Assembly (NCBI RefSeq): GCF_040801915.1
Contig: NZ_JBFMIA010000001.1
Span: 124,001-188,000 of the forward strand
Direction: 5' to 3'
Origin: Jeotgalibacillus marinus
GTDB lineage: Bacteria; Bacillota; Bacilli; Bacillales; Jeotgalibacillaceae
Length of the DNA stretch: 64,000 nucleotides
A program made the translations under genes and the position numbers. Positions 34,641 through 42,850 of the stretch are shown one piece after another (position 1 is the first letter of the stretch; each line of letters begins with the position of its first letter). The notes beneath the pieces are model-generated. The model ran no database searches and had not been told where the DNA came from. It saw nothing but the letters and a program-made list of their open reading frames with translations.

Positions 34641-36146
34641 ATGAAATCTCGTTTAAATAAAAAAATTCCTTTTGTCGCCATTACCGTTCTAGCGGCAACG
34701 GCCCTTACAGCTCAAACGTTTATGCATGATGAGTTTGGACTGAAAGCACGAGCAAAAAATAATGATCGAAGTTGGCTCGCTGGGGATCATCATGTCCATA
34801 GTGAGTGGAGTGTTGGCTGGGACTACTCGACCAATCCACCAACTCCTATCCAAGCCGGGGACGCTATTTATCCCATTGTACAAAATGCGGAAATGGCAAG
34901 GGAATACGGACTTGATTGGATAACATCTACCGACCATGGGGGTCCAAATCATTCCAAGGTGAATTTAGAACAAGCCTATCCTGAATTGCTGAGATCTCGC
35001 GATGAAGTTCCAGAAGTTCTTCAATTCTACGGAATGGAGTTTGATACACCTGCTGCGGATCATAGTTCCTTGATTATTCCAAAAGGGGAGAATGAATCAG
35101 AGGCACTTTATGAGATTGAAACCCAGTTTAATAAACAGGAACCTTATCCAAATGACGGAAGCCGAGATACCGAATCGAACATGATTGCTGCCCTTAATCA
35201 TATGAAAGAGATGGACGAAGTACCTCTTCTTTTTGCCAATCATCCTTCCCGTTCTGCAACAGGTGAAGGCGAATGGGGACAAGATACACCGCAAGAATTC
35301 CGTAATTGGAACGACACGGCGCCGAATGTGGCTGTTGGAATGGAGGGGGCTCCGGGTCATCAGGCAGGCGCGATAAACCGGGATGGTTCTCTTGATCCAA
35401 ATGGCACACGAGGATCGTACGACAAATCCCCAACTATGGGCGGGTATGATCAAATGACCGCTACATTAGGGGGGCTATGGGATTCGATGCTAGGAGAAGG
35501 AAGACACTGGTGGATTACTGCTTCTTCTGACTCCCATGTCAATTGGAGAGATGGAGGAAGTGATTTCTGGCCTGGTGAATATGCGAAAACGTACGTAAAA
35601 GCAGAAAAAGAATACGATGATATTATGGAAGGTCTTCGAAATGGGAATGTGTTTGTTACAACAGGGGACCTCATATCTGAACTTGATGTGAAAGTCCAAG
35701 CTGGCGGTAGATCTCCTTTATTTGCCCGCTCTAACGGAAATTCTGCATCGTTCGGTGAAACACTTACCTTGCCAGGCAAAAAATCGGATGTAAACATCAC
35801 CATTCGCCTAAAAGATCCAGATGCACTGAATGCCAATGGAGACAATCCAGCAGTAAAGCGTGTGGACCTGATTATGGGAGCGGTGACTGGGGAAGCAGCG
35901 GATCCAGCAAATGCAACGAATTCAACAACAAAAGTTGTAAAGCGTTTCACAGAGGACGATTGGACACTTGACGGGGAATACATTGAAATTTCTTATACGT
36001 TAAAAGATGTGGATCAAGACAGTTATATTCGTTTACGCGGAACAAACACAGATGAGTTAGAGCCAGAACTGGACGAGCCTGGCGAAGACCCATGGAGTGA
36101 TCTATGGTTCTACTCGAACCCCGTGTTTATTAATACCTCAAAGTAA
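34641..36146 (+). CDS. Exported PHP-type metal-dependent phosphoesterase
   Basis: The 501-residue protein has a basic start and hydrophobic stretch (about 6-25), a likely signal peptide or anchor, so it acts outside the cell. The PHP-like motifs are present in order: GDHHVHSEWS (about 48-57), TSTDHGGPNHS, FANHPSRSA and TASSDSHVNW; these histidines and aspartates would bind two or three metal ions. The C-terminal region (about 350-501) is beta-rich and may bind substrate or the wall. Substrate unknown. The strong AAGGAGG ribosome binding site is 10 bases ahead. It lies beside the HupE-type gene, and the pair may share a metal-related role. Confidence 0.82.
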   Translation: MKSRLNKKIPFVAITVLAATALTAQTFMHDEFGLKARAKNNDRSWLAGDHHVHSEWSVGWDYSTNPPTPIQAGDAIYPIVQNAEMAREYGLDWITSTDHGGPNHSKVNLEQAYPELLRSRDEVPEVLQFYGMEFDTPAADHSSLIIPKGENESEALYEIETQFNKQEPYPNDGSRDTESNMIAALNHMKEMDEVPLLFANHPSRSATGEGEWGQDTPQEFRNWNDTAPNVAVGMEGAPGHQAGAINRDGSLDPNGTRGSYDKSPTMGGYDQMTATLGGLWDSMLGEGRHWWITASSDSHVNWRDGGSDFWPGEYAKTYVKAEKEYDDIMEGLRNGNVFVTTGDLISELDVKVQAGGRSPLFARSNGNSASFGETLTLPGKKSDVNITIRLKDPDALNANGDNPAVKRVDLIMGAVTGEAADPANATNSTTKVVKRFTEDDWTLDGEYIEISYTLKDVDQDSYIRLRGTNTDELEPELDEPGEDPWSDLWFYSNPVFINTSK

Positions 36147-36168
36147 AATGGAAGAGGCGTACATGCGG

Positions 36169-36200
36169 CGAGGAGCAACCGACTCCTCGTCTTTCCTTTC
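36169..36200 (+). terminator. Terminator of the PHP-type gene
   Basis: A perfect 7-bp CGAGGAG/CTCCTCG stem with a seven-base loop is followed by a T/C-rich tract, 23 bp after the stop codon. The spacer from here to 36300 is unusually rich in G and C. Confidence 0.6.
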
Positions 36201-36307
36201 TTCCGCAAAAGCGAGCGGTCACGCCTACGCGTTCGAGAACCCAGCATCGCATGCGCGTTTAAGCGCGGGCGTGCATAGAGCGAAATCATGAAATGGACGT
36301 GGATGAC

Positions 36308-37363
36308 ATGAACACACGACGAATCTTTTTGTTACTTGGGATGATGACATTTTTCGTATTCCTCCCGCTAACAACGCACGCCCATACAAATGACAGCGAA
36401 GGCTTCTCCTTCATTGAAGTCAACGAAGAAACCATCCATTACGAACTAAAGCTCGACCTAGAAGAGTTTGCTGAGGCGATGAGTAGAGAAATGAATGAGA
36501 GCCAATTATTCGACACGGATACTGTACAAGAATTTCTGAATGCTCGCATCGAAGTTTATGCAGACGGCGTTATCGTGGAAGGGGTTATCGAACAGGCAGA
36601 GATTGAAACTATACAGGAACGCCCGGTTGCCGTGATGAATCTGACCTATGAAATGAAGCGAAAACCAGAAAAAATCATACTTGACTATCACATGTTTTTC
36701 GACGAAACTGCCCCGAGTCATGCGAACTTTGTCACTATTGATATGGATGGCGTAAAAAAGCAAATAATTCTTACATACTCGTCTAGACAACTTGAAGTGG
36801 GAGAGATGAGTTTTATTCAAAACGCCAAGCAGTTTTTATCGCTCGGTGTCAAACATATCTTTACGGGGTATGACCATATCTTGTTTATCCTTGCTTTGTT
36901 ATTCGGGGCAAAGACGATTCGAAACATCCTTTCTTTAGTAACGGCCTTTACCCTCGCCCATAGCATCACCCTAGCTCTTGCCACCTTCGATCTCGTGCAG
37001 CTTCCTAGCCGCATTGTCGAATCGGCGATTGCCTTAAGCATTATTTATGTCGCGCTGATTCATCTCTTGAATCTAGACGCCAAGCATCACCCTTGGCTTG
37101 CCTTCGGTTTTGGGTTGATTCACGGGTTTGGTTTTGCGGGCATTCTTTCCGAAATGCAATTAGAGGGAAGCCAAATGGCGATGTCCCTTCTATCGTTTAA
37201 TCTAGGCATAGAACTCGGGCAGCTATTCATCGTCTCGCTCGCGTTTCCTTTGATCTTGTGGATCAAAAAATCCACCAAAAAACCAGTGAAATGGATTATC
37301 CCAGGAATATCAGTGTGTATACTGGTTTTTGGATTGGTGTGGTTTTTCCAGAGAGCCTTTTGA
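36308..37363 (+). CDS. HupE/UreJ-family membrane protein with an extracytoplasmic N-terminal domain
   Basis: The 351-residue protein has a signal peptide ending near THAHTND, then an external domain of about 150 residues rich in Glu and Asp. A six-to-seven-segment membrane domain opens with GYDHILFILALLFGAKT and includes AHSITLALATFDL and GLIHGFGFAGIL. These are the signatures of the HupE/UreJ_2 family, linked to nickel or cobalt uptake; the acidic N-terminal domain may collect the ion. I start it at the ATG at 36308. The site ahead (TGGATGA) is weak, and a start at 36293 is possible. No metalloenzyme cluster is nearby. Confidence 0.85.
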   Translation: MNTRRIFLLLGMMTFFVFLPLTTHAHTNDSEGFSFIEVNEETIHYELKLDLEEFAEAMSREMNESQLFDTDTVQEFLNARIEVYADGVIVEGVIEQAEIETIQERPVAVMNLTYEMKRKPEKIILDYHMFFDETAPSHANFVTIDMDGVKKQIILTYSSRQLEVGEMSFIQNAKQFLSLGVKHIFTGYDHILFILALLFGAKTIRNILSLVTAFTLAHSITLALATFDLVQLPSRIVESAIALSIIYVALIHLLNLDAKHHPWLAFGFGLIHGFGFAGILSEMQLEGSQMAMSLLSFNLGIELGQLFIVSLAFPLILWIKKSTKKPVKWIIPGISVCILVFGLVWFFQRAF

Positions 37364-37668
37364 TTCATAGAGGGTACGCTATCGGAAGAAACGTCCAAAC
37401 CAAGGAGGAGGGAGCGGCGTGTGGTGCATTCAGCAACCCAGTGCGAAAAGAAGCCTGTCAGAATCCATAGATTCTCTTCAGCGCGCCTAGCGCCAACAAA
37501 TGCTCCCTCCCTTTTCTCATAACAGTCCTTCCCATTCTTGAACGACTTAAAATTTCTTCCGTGTAGGTACTGCTTCCATTCTCCCTTTTACATCTTTAAG
37601 AGCTTTTTTAGCACTTCGAATGCAACATCATAAGTTTTTCTACTATTACCAATAGAGAAAACCCCTCC
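37364..37668. other. G+C-rich then A+T-rich spacer without a supported gene
   Basis: From the HupE stop to about 37500 the DNA is richer in G and C than its surroundings and contains long-range complementarity (GGAGGGAGC near 37406 with GCTCCCTCC near 37502). Further on, the minus strand reads IGNSRKTYDVAFEVLKKLL and KDVKGRMEAVPTRKKF with no start, which could be a decayed gene end. No intact gene is present. Confidence 0.4.
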
Positions 37669-37710
37669 ATAGTAAACAGATTAATGTGCTTTCTTTTTTC
37701 TGTTTACTAT
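37669..37710. repeat. Perfect 12-bp inverted repeat
   Basis: ATAGTAAACAGA (37669-37680) is repeated in inverse at 37699-37710, with a T-rich 18-base loop, and flanking CCCC and GGGG bases could extend the stem. There is no T tract immediately after on either strand, so it is not a standard terminator. It lies just downstream of the DUF6143-like gene. Confidence 0.6.
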
Positions 37711-37743
37711 AAGGGGGATATCAGGATGCTACGTCTGATCAAT

Positions 37744-38283
37744 TTAAAAAATATTTTTACCTTCCCACCATTCAAATCCAATTCTAGCATTTACAACTTC
37801 ATTACTTGTTAAAAAGAAAAGAATTGAATTCCCAGGAGCTATAATAATCTTCCCACTTATTTGTCCGCTAGTTACTGTCTCGTTTGCTGGTACTCGTCTG
37901 AGAGCTGTATTTACCCCCCCAATTAGTTCTCCATCTACACCTGGGTTAAATTGTAATTGCCCCACAGGGAATTTATTAGCGAAATTTGTATTTAAATTAC
38001 CTACATTAGAAGAAACTAGTATTTCTCCAGGGGGGATGGCATCTACGAAAAGATCGGCAGTATATGGAGATGAAGAGAAATTTGTTAACGTGAAGAAATC
38101 AAAAAATAAACAAACTTTGGAGTTAGGAGGATTAACAAGGCGACCCCAAGCAACAGTTTCCCCACCAAATGTTAATAAATCTGTTAATCCCGCAAAATTT
38201 CTACCTTTAGTGGATTGAAAAGCTGAATTGATAATATTGGCAACAGGTTTAATATTTTTTTTCTTTTTTTTCTTTTTGTTCAT
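37744..38283 (-). CDS. DUF6143-like protein, paired with the YVTN propeller
   Basis: The 179-residue protein starts with a lysine tract (nine lysines in the first ten residues or so) and then a beta-rich domain. Features are LLTFGGETVAWGRLVNPPNS, a middle with several Phe and Asn strands, and a C-terminal ARIGFEWWEG. From memory this matches DUF6143, proteins found in spore-forming Bacillus, sometimes beside YVTN propellers. There is no signal peptide or membrane segment. It lies about 130 bp downstream of the propeller gene in the same direction, with its own AGGAAATA site. A role on the spore or cell surface is a guess. Confidence 0.7.
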   Translation of the reverse strand: MNKKKKKKKNIKPVANIINSAFQSTKGRNFAGLTDLLTFGGETVAWGRLVNPPNSKVCLFFDFFTLTNFSSSPYTADLFVDAIPPGEILVSSNVGNLNTNFANKFPVGQLQFNPGVDGELIGGVNTALRRVPANETVTSGQISGKIIIAPGNSILFFLTSNEVVNARIGFEWWEGKNIF

Positions 38284-38411
38284 TGTATTTCCTCCAATCT
38301 ATTTGAAATTTATACCATTACAACCAAACTTAGCTGTTATGGTATAACAAAGTACCATTTGAAAAAATGGTGTGCTTTTTTGCAATTTTGCAGTAATCCC
38401 TTTCCATCCTA

Positions 38412-39485
38412 CTAACAGCACAACCACTTTATTAAGAGGTCAGCCAAATCAGGCTTGGAGGATTCTGTGCTGACGAACAAAGCTTGCTCTGGGCTTTTTC
38501 CCACTTTAATCTGTTTAATTTCTTTTAGTTTTTCTGTGTCAATTACTGAGACAGTATTTGCACCAGAATTAGGAATATAAAATCGAGTTCCATCCGGAGT
38601 GAATCTTCCAACTGCTGGACTTTCTCCGACCTTAATCTTTTTAATTTCAGTCAATGTGCGTACATCAATAACTGAAATCGTATTTTCTCCATCATTACTT
38701 ACATAATAGAATGCTCCATCAGGAGTAAACATCGCGAAAAACGGTTCTTTACCAACCTTAATCTGCTTAATTTCAGTTAATGTTGCAATATCAATCACTG
38801 ATATGCTATTAGATCCAGTATTACTTACAAAAACCAATTTGTTATCTCGAGAAACAAAATTTCGTCCTGGTTGTTTTCCCACTTTAATTTGTTTAATTTC
38901 CTTATTCGTTGCTGTGTCAATCACTGATACGGTATTAGAACATCTATTTGGAACATAAACTTGTTGATTATTTCGAGACACCCGAGCTTGGAATGGACTT
39001 TTTCCCACTTTAATTTTTTTAATTACAGTTAGATCAGTTGTGTCAATTACTGAAACACTGTTGGAACCAGTATTACAGACATAATAAAAATCTCCATTTG
39101 TTGTAAAACTTGAAGTGAAAGGTTGTTTTCCCACTTTAATTTTTTTTACCACTTTATTTTTTTCTACATCAATAACAGAAACATTATTTGAATCATTATT
39201 TACGGCAAAATTAAGATTCCCATCAGGTTGAAAGTCAATATCTATTGGTGTATTCCCAACCTTAATTGATTTAACTACCTTATTTCTTTTTAATTTGATC
39301 ACCGAGATGTCATTTGAACATCTATTTGCTACATAAAGAGATTTATCATCTGGTGTTACATCTATATCAAAAGGTCGTTGTCCTACAGGAATTGTTTCAA
39401 TCACTTTATTCGTCGCAACGTCAATTACAGACACACTATCGGAAGCACTATTAGTTACATAGATCAGTCCTCTTTCTTTACACAT
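38412..39485 (-). CDS. YVTN-family beta-propeller protein
   Basis: The 357-residue protein is made of about eight repeats of 42 residues, each with a form like YVTNSASDSVSVIDVATNKV followed by I-x-x-I-K-V-G-x-x-P-F. It would fold into a beta-propeller of seven or eight blades. The blades are very alike (IKQIKVGK or IKKIKVGK in most), suggesting recent internal duplication or strong structural selection. I start it at the ATG at 39485, exactly 8 bases after a perfect AAAGGAGGTGA site. No signal peptide is visible. It is probably a structural or binding protein; its partner is likely the DUF6143-like protein downstream. Confidence 0.88.
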   Translation of the reverse strand: MCKERGLIYVTNSASDSVSVIDVATNKVIETIPVGQRPFDIDVTPDDKSLYVANRCSNDISVIKLKRNKVVKSIKVGNTPIDIDFQPDGNLNFAVNNDSNNVSVIDVEKNKVVKKIKVGKQPFTSSFTTNGDFYYVCNTGSNSVSVIDTTDLTVIKKIKVGKSPFQARVSRNNQQVYVPNRCSNTVSVIDTATNKEIKQIKVGKQPGRNFVSRDNKLVFVSNTGSNSISVIDIATLTEIKQIKVGKEPFFAMFTPDGAFYYVSNDGENTISVIDVRTLTEIKKIKVGESPAVGRFTPDGTRFYIPNSGANTVSVIDTEKLKEIKQIKVGKSPEQALFVSTESSKPDLADLLIKWLCC

Positions 39486-39751
39486 AAATAAAATCACCTC
39501 CTTTAATAATTTTTAATTTACTAATATTCACATATATTATTGCGACCTACCTTTTATAAAATTAGACAGGACCATCACACTCACATCCAAATTTATCTTT
39601 TCAATTGATAGATAATAAGAGTGATACTACTAATCTATGCAGTTAAGAAGTAGTCTGTTTGTGCGAATAGACCTGACGAGACTTAATTCTACAAGAAAAG
39701 GGCTTTTTCTATTTATTCATTTACGTGCTTATATGAGTGTTAAGACGTAAT

Positions 39752-39775
39752 AAAAAAGCCTGCTGTACAGCAGAC
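39752..39775 (-). terminator. Terminator of the recombinase remnant
   Basis: The palindrome CTGCTGTACAGCAG is followed on the minus strand by GC and six T residues, immediately after the stop of the recombinase fragment. Confidence 0.7.
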
Positions 39776-39777
39776 CG

Positions 39778-40071
39778 TTAATCATTGTTACGTGCAATCT
39801 CACGATTCTTCATTTGCTTGTATAACTTGGATTTAGATACATCCGTCTTCTCTGTGATCTCTTTGATACTGTACTTCTTTGTATCGTATAGAATAAATGC
39901 GTCGTCAACTATCTACTGACTCATTGCAGGACGTCCACCATTCCGTCCTCTAGCCCTTGCAGATTGCAAACCTGCCTTTGGACGTTCGCAGATTAAATTC
40001 GCTTCCATTTCCTCAAACCCAGTCATCACAGTTTGAAGAAGATATAAAGCAAGATCAAGACTATCACTTTG
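39778..40071 (-). pseudogene. Serine recombinase C-terminal remnant
   Basis: The minus strand reads LYLLQTVMTGFEEMEANLI, KAGLQSARARGRNGGRP, then an in-frame TAG after AMSQ, and IVDDAFILYDTKKYSIKEIT with SKSKLYKQMKNR to the final stop. This is the E-helix and C-terminal helix-turn-helix of a Tn3-type resolvase or invertase. The catalytic N-terminus is absent. Another recombinase remnant of opposite orientation lies at 34208-34460. Confidence 0.8.
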
Positions 40072-40232
40072 GAATATTTAAAAACGATATTGTACTAGTG
40101 GGCACGATTAACCTCTTTCAAGTACTTCATAGATCATTACAAAGTGCATGTATTGGCTATTTTTCAGACAAAAAACATAATGGCAAGAGTTTTACAACTA
40201 AACTTGCTTCAGAAAAAGGATACTAAAGAATA

Positions 40233-40272
40233 AATCCCAATTTCTCATTTGTAACACTGAGAAATTGGGATT
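40233..40272 (-). terminator. Perfect 15-bp hairpin, probable terminator of yqjA
   Basis: A perfect 15-bp stem (40233-40247 with 40258-40272) with a ten-base loop lies about 70 bp after the yqjA stop codon. On the minus strand it is followed by TTATTCTTTAG, a weak T tract. Confidence 0.55.
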
Positions 40273-40339
40273 ATTAATACTGTCATATTCTTAACGTTGT
40301 TAATCGTAAATATTTTAGTTCAGTTACACTTAAAAAAAC

Positions 40340-41314
40340 TTAACGCGTTGCTTTCACTTGTTTTAAGGGGAACCCTCGAAATGACTGTTTCAACTGTAAA
40401 TACACTTCCATTTCTCTCGTGAATTGGAAAAGTGCCGCTCTCGTTTCAAATTCATCTCGTGATTTTGGCATAGGCATTTCTTCAAACTCCAACTTCATAT
40501 CGTATAATTTTGTCAAATAAAGAATCGCTGTATTTCCTGAATGAATATGATCACTCAATTCTTCAACAAACCCAGCGATCATTTCACGTTGTTCAACTGT
40601 TGTTGATAAAGAAGAGATAAGTGGCAGCATACGTTCAATTAACTCAAACTGACTTTGTCTCATTGTAAAATAGAGATAATAGTGATTTTCATTTCTCATA
40701 AAGTGATTTTCTACGTCTTGATATGCAAGTGTTTTAGCCTCTTTTATGAGCTTTTCTATATGAGTAATTTCAATTCCATCCCACCCACTGTCTCCTTCAC
40801 GTAAAAAATGGGCCATATGAAGAAAAATCCGTCGGAAATTTTCCTCAATCTCCACTTGAAATTGGACAAGCTTCGATTCAACACTAGGCATATACACATT
40901 CATTACAAGTGCAATCCCAACGCCAATGATTATAATAGCTAGTTCATTAAATGCAGAACTTACGGTAATCTCTTGTGCAATAAAAATATGTAACACGATA
41001 ACACTGCTCGTAACGATGCCTTCTTTAACGTTTAACATCACAGTTGTGGGGATAAATAAAAGAAGAAGAAGGCCTATTACAAAGGGGGAGTAACCAATTC
41101 CTTCAAAGAAAACAAATGAAAAACCAATTGCAATTAAACAAGCAACCAATCGACTCCACGATACGCGAACAGACTTGCGCTTCGTGTTTTGAATACAGAG
41201 AATCGTAATGATCCCTGCCGATGCATAATTATCTAGACCAATTGCTTGAGCCAAAATAATCGCGATAGCAGTTCCAACAGCGGTTTTTAATGTTCGATAA
41301 CCAATTCGAAACAT
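40340..41314 (-). CDS. yqjA: Aromatic acid exporter family protein (YqjA)
   Basis: The 324-residue protein has about six membrane segments in the first 145 residues, then a helical cytoplasmic domain of about 180 residues. The start FRIGYRTLKTAVGTAIAII and ITILCIQNTKRKSVRVSW fit the ArAE/FUSC-like family and B. subtilis YqjA. Such proteins are thought to export aromatic acids or respond to membrane stress; the substrate is not known. It lies downstream of the art operon but separated from it by a terminator. Confidence 0.85.
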   Translation of the reverse strand: MFRIGYRTLKTAVGTAIAIILAQAIGLDNYASAGIITILCIQNTKRKSVRVSWSRLVACLIAIGFSFVFFEGIGYSPFVIGLLLLLFIPTTVMLNVKEGIVTSSVIVLHIFIAQEITVSSAFNELAIIIIGVGIALVMNVYMPSVESKLVQFQVEIEENFRRIFLHMAHFLREGDSGWDGIEITHIEKLIKEAKTLAYQDVENHFMRNENHYYLYFTMRQSQFELIERMLPLISSLSTTVEQREMIAGFVEELSDHIHSGNTAILYLTKLYDMKLEFEEMPMPKSRDEFETRAALFQFTREMEVYLQLKQSFRGFPLKQVKATR

Positions 41315-41346
41315 TTCATAATTCCCTTCAATAAATAAATTTAATG

Positions 41347-41378
41347 CAAAAGAAAGATGATCACTTGATCACCTTTCT
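41347..41378 (-). terminator. Terminator of artPQR
   Basis: On the minus strand AGAAAGGTGATCA and TGATCATCTTTCT form a 13-bp stem with a two-base gap and one G-U pair, followed by TTTGC. It lies about 18 bp after the artR stop codon. Confidence 0.7.
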
Positions 41379-41395
41379 TTATCAGAATACTACTA

Positions 41396-42118
41396 TTAAA
41401 GCACCTTTTGCAAGAAATCCTGGGCTCGCTGACTTGTCGGGGATGCAAAGAATTCAGCTGGGACAGCTTCTTCGACCAACATTCCTTCATCCATGAAAAT
41501 CACTCGATCCGCTACTTCACGTGCAAACCCCATCTCATGAGTCACAATCATCATTGTCATGCCTGTTTGAGCTAATGATTTCATCACATCCAACACTTCT
41601 TTAACCATTTCAGGATCTAAAGCCGAAGTTGGTTCGTCAAAAAGCATAATTTTTGGTTCCATGGCTAATGCACGTGCAATGGCTACACGCTGTTTCTGAC
41701 CACCGGATAAACGATTTGGATATTCATCTGCTTTTTCACCCAATCCAACTTTTATTAAAAGGTCCATGCCAAGTTTATTCGCTGGTGCTTGTTTAACCCC
41801 TTTTACTTTCATCGGTGCATACGTTACATTATCAAGTGTTGTCATGTGAGGAAACAAATGAAAATGTTGAAACACCATTCCTACTTCTGAACGAAGCTTT
41901 AATGGATTATATTTCACTCCTGTAATATCATCAGATCCGATATGAATTGTTCCTGACGTGGGTTGTTCTAATAAATTTAAACAACGGAGAAATGTTGATT
42001 TACCAGAACCAGATGGTCCGATAACTACCACAACTTCTCCTTCGTTTATTGTTGCATTTATCTCTTTTAACACTTCAATATTTCCAAATGATTTTGATAA
42101 CCCTGTTACATTAATCAC
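41396..42118 (-). CDS. artR: Amino-acid ABC transporter, ATP-binding protein
   Basis: The 240-residue ATPase energises polar amino-acid uptake. It has Walker A GPSGSGKST, the signature LSGGQKQRVAIARALAMEP and Walker B IMLFDEPTSALDPE, all intact. It corresponds to ArtR (YqiZ) of Bacillus subtilis, a high-affinity arginine system. Its start overlaps the artQ stop by 8 bases. Arginine specificity is taken from the family and operon order. Confidence 0.93.
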   Translation of the reverse strand: MINVTGLSKSFGNIEVLKEINATINEGEVVVVIGPSGSGKSTFLRCLNLLEQPTSGTIHIGSDDITGVKYNPLKLRSEVGMVFQHFHLFPHMTTLDNVTYAPMKVKGVKQAPANKLGMDLLIKVGLGEKADEYPNRLSGGQKQRVAIARALAMEPKIMLFDEPTSALDPEMVKEVLDVMKSLAQTGMTMMIVTHEMGFAREVADRVIFMDEGMLVEEAVPAEFFASPTSQRAQDFLQKVL

Positions 42119-42764
42119 TTTTTTTCATTCTCCCTTCAACCCATTTCCCTGCCATTGTTAATACAAGTACCATACAATAATAAATGAGTCCTGCAAATAA
42201 CAGCGGTTCTAAGAAAGTAAACTTATCACTGCCGACGATGTAAGCACGTCTCATTATATCTGTTACCCCAATCACAGTTACAATCGCTGATTCTTTTGTT
42301 AGAGTAATAAATTCATTCATCAATGCGGGTAATATATTTTTCATCGCTTGTGGCAAAATGACGTCTTTCATCATTTTATTATAAGGCACACCTAGCGCCA
42401 TTGCAGCTTCCCGTTGCCCTTTATCTACAGCTTGGATACCTGCACGAATAATTTCAGAAATGTACGCTGCAGAATTTAAAGCAAATGATAAAATAGCAGC
42501 TGTATATGGTTCAACTTGTACCCCAAAAAGTTGAGGAGAAGCATAATAGATGATCATTAGTTGTAAAACAAGTGGCGTTCCACGGAAAATCGAGGTGTAC
42601 GCATCTGCAAGCCATCTTAATAGTTTCATTCTCCCAATTTTTAAAAATGATAACACAATACCAATGATGAATCCTAAAACACCTGCTATTAGCACAATTT
42701 TTAGTGTAACCCATATCCCTTGTAAAATATAAGGCATCGAAGGGATGATTTGTTGAAAATCCAT
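42111..42764 (-). CDS. artQ: Amino-acid ABC transporter, permease
   Basis: The 217-residue HisM-type permease has about five membrane segments and the EAA loop (GQREAAMALGVPYNKMMKDV) that contacts the ATPase. I start it at the ATG at 42764, with AGGAGGAGG 6 bases ahead; an extension to 42827 is open but runs past this site. It lies between the binding-protein and ATPase genes. Confidence 0.92.
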   Translation of the reverse strand: MDFQQIIPSMPYILQGIWVTLKIVLIAGVLGFIIGIVLSFLKIGRMKLLRWLADAYTSIFRGTPLVLQLMIIYYASPQLFGVQVEPYTAAILSFALNSAAYISEIIRAGIQAVDKGQREAAMALGVPYNKMMKDVILPQAMKNILPALMNEFITLTKESAIVTVIGVTDIMRRAYIVGSDKFTFLEPLLFAGLIYYCMVLVLTMAGKWVEGRMKKSD

Positions 42765-42850
42765 ATGTTCCTCCTCCTGTAGAAATAAAGAAAGAGTGCT
42801 CGTCAATGGCTGGTGCCAATCACACATGCACTCCTTCTACATTTACTCAT

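Noticed and set aside
35450..35983. 177-codon minus-strand frame inside the PHP-type gene
   Set aside because: It lies fully antisense to a well-supported gene, has no ribosome binding site and has a Ser/Phe/Pro-rich shadow composition.
38412..39485. Tandem repeats of the propeller gene as a DNA repeat or CRISPR array
   Set aside because: The 126-bp periodicity is coding (42-residue blades in frame). No short direct repeats with unique spacers were found anywhere in the window.
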